Shown: positions 60,683-64,000 of the stretch, piece by piece
How the letters are laid out: the number at the start of each line of letters is the position of its first letter
Numbering within the stretch: the first letter of the stretch is position 1
NCBI GenBank assembly: GCA_963930655.1
Contig: OZ005618.1
Coordinates: 7,152,001 to 7,216,000, forward strand
Length of the DNA: 64,000 nucleotides
Source: Myrica gale
Taxonomy: Eukaryota; Streptophyta; Magnoliopsida; Fagales; Myricaceae
Reading direction: 5' to 3'
The notes under the pieces: model-generated
Seen by the model: the letters and a program-made list of their open reading frames with translations, nothing else
Told to the model about the DNA's origin: nothing
The model's database searches: none
Program-made: the position numbers and the translations under genes

Positions 60683-61934
60683 TAGGGCCGCACAATACTA
60701 CCGGTAAATTTTGGTGCCACCGATATTGGTACCGAGTTTTCGGTTTTTGGTTTAATCGGTGTCGGTGTAGGTTTAATTTTTTAAAAAAATCAACAGTTCT
60801 CGGTTTAACCGGCACCGGGTTTCCCAGTGTAGGTTAAATAGAGATTTTTTTTTTAGTTTTTTTAGTTTAGTTTCTACTCAATAGTTCAAACTTTAGTTTC
60901 ACCTCAAGACGTAGTATTCTAGAAGCATGACAAGGTTTACTCAATAGTTTAGTTTCACCTGAATATTTGAGATTTGTTGTTGGTTTTGTCTAATCAAATG
61001 CTTACATTCAAATTACCAAGAAACTTGCTAGGTGAATGAACTAGTTATTTAGAATTTTGGTAGAAAAAATTACAAATTTATTGTATTTAGAAGGGTATAT
61101 ATGAAGGCATTGAAATTATAATTAAAGAGTTTAATGTCAAACTTTGGTAAGTACATCGCATAATATAAGTCAAGAGGTCGAGATTCTACGACAAATTTTT
61201 TTTAAATTAATGTATTAGTTTAAGAGTTTTTATGAATGTTAACAAATTGTCTAAATTTCTAAAATTGACAAATCACTATTAAATTTATACCATGCTTGCA
61301 AAATCAGTCACTCAATTACATTTTAGTTCAAATTTCTAATACATTCTAGTTCAAAAATTCAGATAGAGTCATCACGTTTGACCAGCTTTTGACAAGTGCT
61401 CGAGCATCCTTTGAAAAAATTCAGACAGAGTCATCACGTTTGACTAGCGTTAGACGAGCGCTCGAGCGCTCAGTGCAAATTTCAGACAGAAACATAAGCG
61501 CTCGACGAATGTTTGACCCGCGCTCGAGCGCCTTAAAAAAATGCTGAATTTTTAGATTTTCCTTATGAAACCAAGGGAAACCCTACTAGGTTTTTAACAT
61601 GTTTTAAAATTGTTATTGATTTGTTAATTAGAGGGAAAACAAATATTCTCCTCTCTAAGTGTTGTTAAGGTCTAAACTGGATTTTTCAAAAGATAATAAT
61701 TTCTACTTACAGTGACGTTTCTATTACTCTAGACTTTAAATTCTCATATTATCTTTTAAGATGATCTTTAATTTTATTGATTTTGGAATTTAGATTTCAT
61801 TAGTTTAGATTTTATTGATATGTGATTAATGGACCAAAAGAAAAAAGAAAAAATACATTGGGCCAAGTGCGTAAAATGCTAAAAAAATGGGAAGAATAAC
61901 AGACCGGCACCTACACCGGGGTTGTGCAGCCCTA
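60683..61934. mobile_element. Non-autonomous hAT element of about 1.25 kb
   Basis: The termini are TAGGGCCGCACAA and TTGTGCAGCCCTA, inverted with one mismatch. The flanking 8-mers are GAAATAAC and GGAATAAC, one mismatch apart, so this is a somewhat older insertion than the one at 58818. Subterminal 'accggtaccgag'/'caccggg' repeats are typical. It has no transposase. It contains three tandem units of about 61 bp with a strong palindrome. Confidence 0.8.
61358..61541. repeat. Three tandem units of about 61 bp with GCGCTCGAGCGC palindromes
   Basis: Units start at 61358, 61420 and 61481, each with 'ttcaga(c/t)aga'. The first two share 'gtcatcacgtttgac', and all end in a 'gctcgagc' core. The second holds the 16-bp perfect palindrome GAGCGCTCGAGCGCTC at 61456-61471. 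Confidence 0.8.
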
Positions 61935-62317
61935 GGAATAACAGACTATGGGAAGAATCTTTTGTCTTGATCAACGATTTTGGCACATATATATATTAAA
62001 TAAAAATAAATATATAAATTTAAAAAATTCATTAATTTTATCTTCAAATAATTTACCTTGAGAAAATTGATGAATTTCTTGAAAAAACTTCACTTCTCAC
62101 CCTTTAATTATTAGGCAAATGTCATTTTAATTTCAAAATATCAATTTCATCACATTCTACCTTTGAAATTATCGAAATTATTCAATTTACGCTTTATGCT
62201 AATATTCGACTGTCAAAATCATGTCACATAACTCTTTTTCATTGATCACAAACGCATAATCTAGTTAAGAGACGCAAATTGATGAATTTTAATAATTCCA
62301 ATACAAAATATGATGAA
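61935..62317. other. Spacer between hAT element and mitochondrial insert
   Basis: AT-rich sequence; no gene is seen. Confidence 0.4.
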
Positions 62318-62363
62318 TGCCGCTCCGCGAGCAAGGAGTGAGAAAACCAAGTGGGCTGTGGTG

Positions 62364-62520
62364 ATGTCAGAATTTGCACCTATTTGTATTATTTAGTGAT
62401 CAGTCTGCTAGTTTCTTTGATCCCACTCGGTGTTCCTTTTCCATTTGCTTCCAATAGTTCGACCTATCCAGAAAAATTGTCGGCCTACGAATGTGGTTTC
62501 GATCCTTTCGGTGATGTTTC
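62364..62520 (+). pseudogene. nad3: nad3 5' fragment (mitochondrial NADH dehydrogenase subunit 3), in nuclear DNA
   Basis: ATGTCAGAATTTGCACC begins as plant nad3 does. A single missing base after 'atttgtat' puts a stop at codon 11. The other frame then continues correctly as YLVISLLVSLIPLGVPFPF, then SNSSTYPEKLSAYECGFDPFGD, where similarity ends abruptly. About 45% of the normal gene is present. It cannot be functional. Confidence 0.88.
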
Positions 62521-62680
62521 TGCCAAAACTACGACCTAAGCTTCCAGAGAGGAGTGGCTATACGCCTAAGGAGTCTTTGGTATCATCACTCAGTCTCATA
62601 TCTTGCTAATGAACCCACGAACAAATAACCAAATTCGAAATAGGGATAGGGGTTTACCCCACCGTGGAGTAATGAGCCCC

Positions 62681-63513
62681 CGTCCCGCAATTCCTGATAA
62701 GGAATTGAGTAAGGGACGACCTTCCAAAAATAAAGCCAAAAATAAAGCGCTTTTTCCATATTCCCCATTTCGATATCCCCTTTTAGATTGAACCTAGCTC
62801 TCAGAAAGCGGACTGTTCTGAAAAAAAAGCGCATTTTTTCCTAACAACACATTGGCACGAAATCTCTCCTACACCCGTTCCCTAGGGTATGGAGCCATTG
62901 TCGCAGTATAGTATAGCAGTGTTTGGGAATCGGCTAATAGGGGATCACAACCTCCCGTCCGATTCCCAAGTACACGTTCCCACGTTTTTGACCATCTGTA
63001 GCAACAGGCAGTTTCATTGGAGCTGACGTAACAAACTACGCGAGCCTCCCGACGAAGCCAACATAAATCCTATCCGAATAAAAAAAATAAAAGGCAGTTT
63101 CATTATGGTGGTATACCAACCGCCTGTTCTGGAACTTCCAGTTCCAATTGAAGCATATAGATCCGTAAATGGATTTGTATGTATAGCCACTTCAGTCGTG
63201 CTCGTAGTTTCTCGAAAGTATCTTTTTTCTGGGAACATGGTCAACCAGAAATTATTATGTTCATCGTCCCGCAATTCCTGATAAGGAATTGAGTAAGGGA
63301 AGACCTTCCAAAAATAAAGCCAAAAATAAAGCGCTTTTTCCATATTCCCCATTTTGATATCCCCTTTTAGATTGAACCTAGCTCTCAGAAAGCGGACTGT
63401 TCTGAAAAAAAAGAGCGCATTTTTTCCTAACAACGCATTGGCACAAAATCTCTCCTACACCCGTTCCCTAGGGTATGGAGCCATCGTCACAGTATAGTAT
63501 AGCAGTGTTTGGG
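62681..63513. repeat. Direct repeat of about 248 bp within the mitochondrial insert
   Basis: Copies at 62681-62927 and 63265-63513 both start CGTCCCGCAATTCCTG and end in GCAGTGTTTGGG. They differ at only about ten positions, including a 2-base gap after the A-run. Between them lies the ccmFc fragment. Confidence 0.92.
63014..63264 (-). pseudogene. ccmFc: ccmFc C-terminal fragment (mitochondrial cytochrome c maturation), in nuclear DNA
   Basis: The minus-strand frame reads FWLTMFPEKRYFRETTSTTE, VAIHTNPFTDLYASIGTGSS, RTGGWYTTIMKLPFIFFIRI and GFMLASSGGSRSLLRQLQ. This is the conserved C-terminal part of plant mitochondrial CcmF and corresponds to the end of bacterial CcmF. Upstream coding sequence is replaced by the 248-bp repeat, so it is a fragment. 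The assignment to ccmFc rather than ccmFn rests on that bacterial C-terminal match. Confidence 0.75.
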
Positions 63514-64000
63514 TGTTAATAGCTTGTCTTATTAGCTATTCCATCTTTATCTCCATGTCGAGGTTGGAAAGCATGCTGATACATTTTTGACAAAATCCTA
63601 GCATGTCAAGGCGGAATGTCTCTGGTCCTATCTATCATTTGTGTGAAAGGGAGGTGTGAAGTAAGCGAGCACATAATAAGTAAAGACTTTTAGGATCGAT
63701 AGTTGAGGGTCGAGAAGTAAAGCTTTCAGAAATTTCTTATACGTTAAAATGTTATATCAATTATTAGAGGAGAATCCAGATATGTTGATATTGAGGATTA
63801 TCCACAATCGTAGCACTTTCAAAATTCAAACTTTAATTAATGTATAATCGTTTATTTTCCTTTTCTTATTTGTATATTCTATTATTTATATCAATTTCCT
63901 CACAGCTTTTACGCTTGAGGCATTACTTCCACATGGTATCAGAGGCCTTCAGCTAAACACCTTTTCTTTCACGATTTTTTCTTCTATGGCCGATTCCAGC
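63514..64000 (+). mobile_element. 5' end of a Ty1/copia LTR retrotransposon (runs off the window)
   Basis: The LTR runs from TGTTAATAGC at 63514 to CTTCCACA at 63933 (about 420 bp). The primer site TGGTATCAGAGGC follows at once at 63934-63946, as in copia elements primed by initiator tRNA-Met. An ATG at 63986 opens MADSS, a common start for copia gag. The rest lies beyond the window, so wholeness cannot be judged. It interrupts the mitochondrial insert and is therefore younger than it. Confidence 0.8.

Larger units (their letters stand above)
62318..63513. other. Nuclear insert of mitochondrial DNA (NUMT), rearranged
   Basis: The stretch is less AT-rich than its surroundings and joins pieces typical of plant mitochondrial genomes: the start of nad3, unidentified mitochondrial-like spacer, and the C-terminal part of ccmFc in the opposite orientation. 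One block of about 248 bp occurs twice in direct order (62681-62927 and 63265-63513), with about ten differences. The right edge coincides with the start of a copia LTR, so the insert originally ran further. The exact left edge is uncertain. Confidence 0.8.

Noticed and set aside
61358-61541. CRISPR-like array
   Set aside because: Three adjacent diverged units with no spacers, in a plant genome inside an hAT element; it is a simple tandem repeat.
62351-62539. Functional nad3 gene
   Set aside because: Only the first half is present, with an early frameshift, and it is embedded in rearranged mitochondrial DNA next to a nuclear retroelement.

Overview
This window is nuclear DNA of a flowering plant, most likely a eudicot and probably a rosid. 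The genes have spliced GT-AG introns, spacers are AT-rich, and the protein families are plant ones: an STP sugar transporter, a plant-type family 3 glycoside hydrolase, a DIVARICATA-like MYB and a QALGGH-type C2H2 finger. Plant mobile elements (LINE, Ty3/gypsy, Ty1/copia, hAT, Mutator-like and short foldback elements) fill much of the space between genes. The sequence does not fix the species.

Layout. 0.2-1.4 kb: 3' end of an unrecognised gene for an acidic, low-complexity protein. 2-6.3 kb: AT-rich spacer with a foldback element and an hAT remnant. 6.3-8.85 kb: 5'-truncated LINE on the minus strand. 9.25-11.4 kb: complete four-exon STP-type hexose/H+ symporter gene. 13.06-16.94 kb: old Ty3/gypsy element on the minus strand. 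19.3-20.2 kb: two short foldback elements. 21.18-27.29 kb: complete nine-exon GH3 beta-glucosidase gene with no signal peptide. 28.8-29.2 kb: relic of the last exon of an STP gene. 30.6-35.0 kb: decayed Ty3/gypsy element carrying a small hAT insertion. 35.0-37.2 kb: GH3 pseudogene. 37.5-40.5 kb: Mutator-like element that carries a broken C2H2 zinc-finger gene and was later hit by a small LTR element. 43.4-47.7 kb: hAT transposon with an uninterrupted transposase and an exact 8-bp target duplication. 48.9-50.2 kb: two-exon DIVARICATA-like MYB gene on the minus strand. 51-62 kb: gene-poor, with short foldback elements, a 0.9-kb inverted repeat and two non-autonomous hAT elements. 62.3-63.5 kb: rearranged mitochondrial DNA with nad3 and ccmFc pieces. 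63.5-64.0 kb: 5' LTR of a Ty1/copia element that runs off the window.

Three genes look functional end to end: STP, GH3 and MYB. The order STP - GH3 - STP relic - GH3 relic, all on the plus strand, indicates that a transporter-glucosidase module was duplicated in tandem and the second copy decayed under transposon insertion. Both proteins handle sugars (hexose import; release of glucose from beta-glucosides), but any working link between them is inference. I see no wholly new system. The most informative structures are the decayed duplicate module, the gene-carrying Mutator-like element, the intact hAT element and the long inverted repeat at 56.8-57.7 kb.
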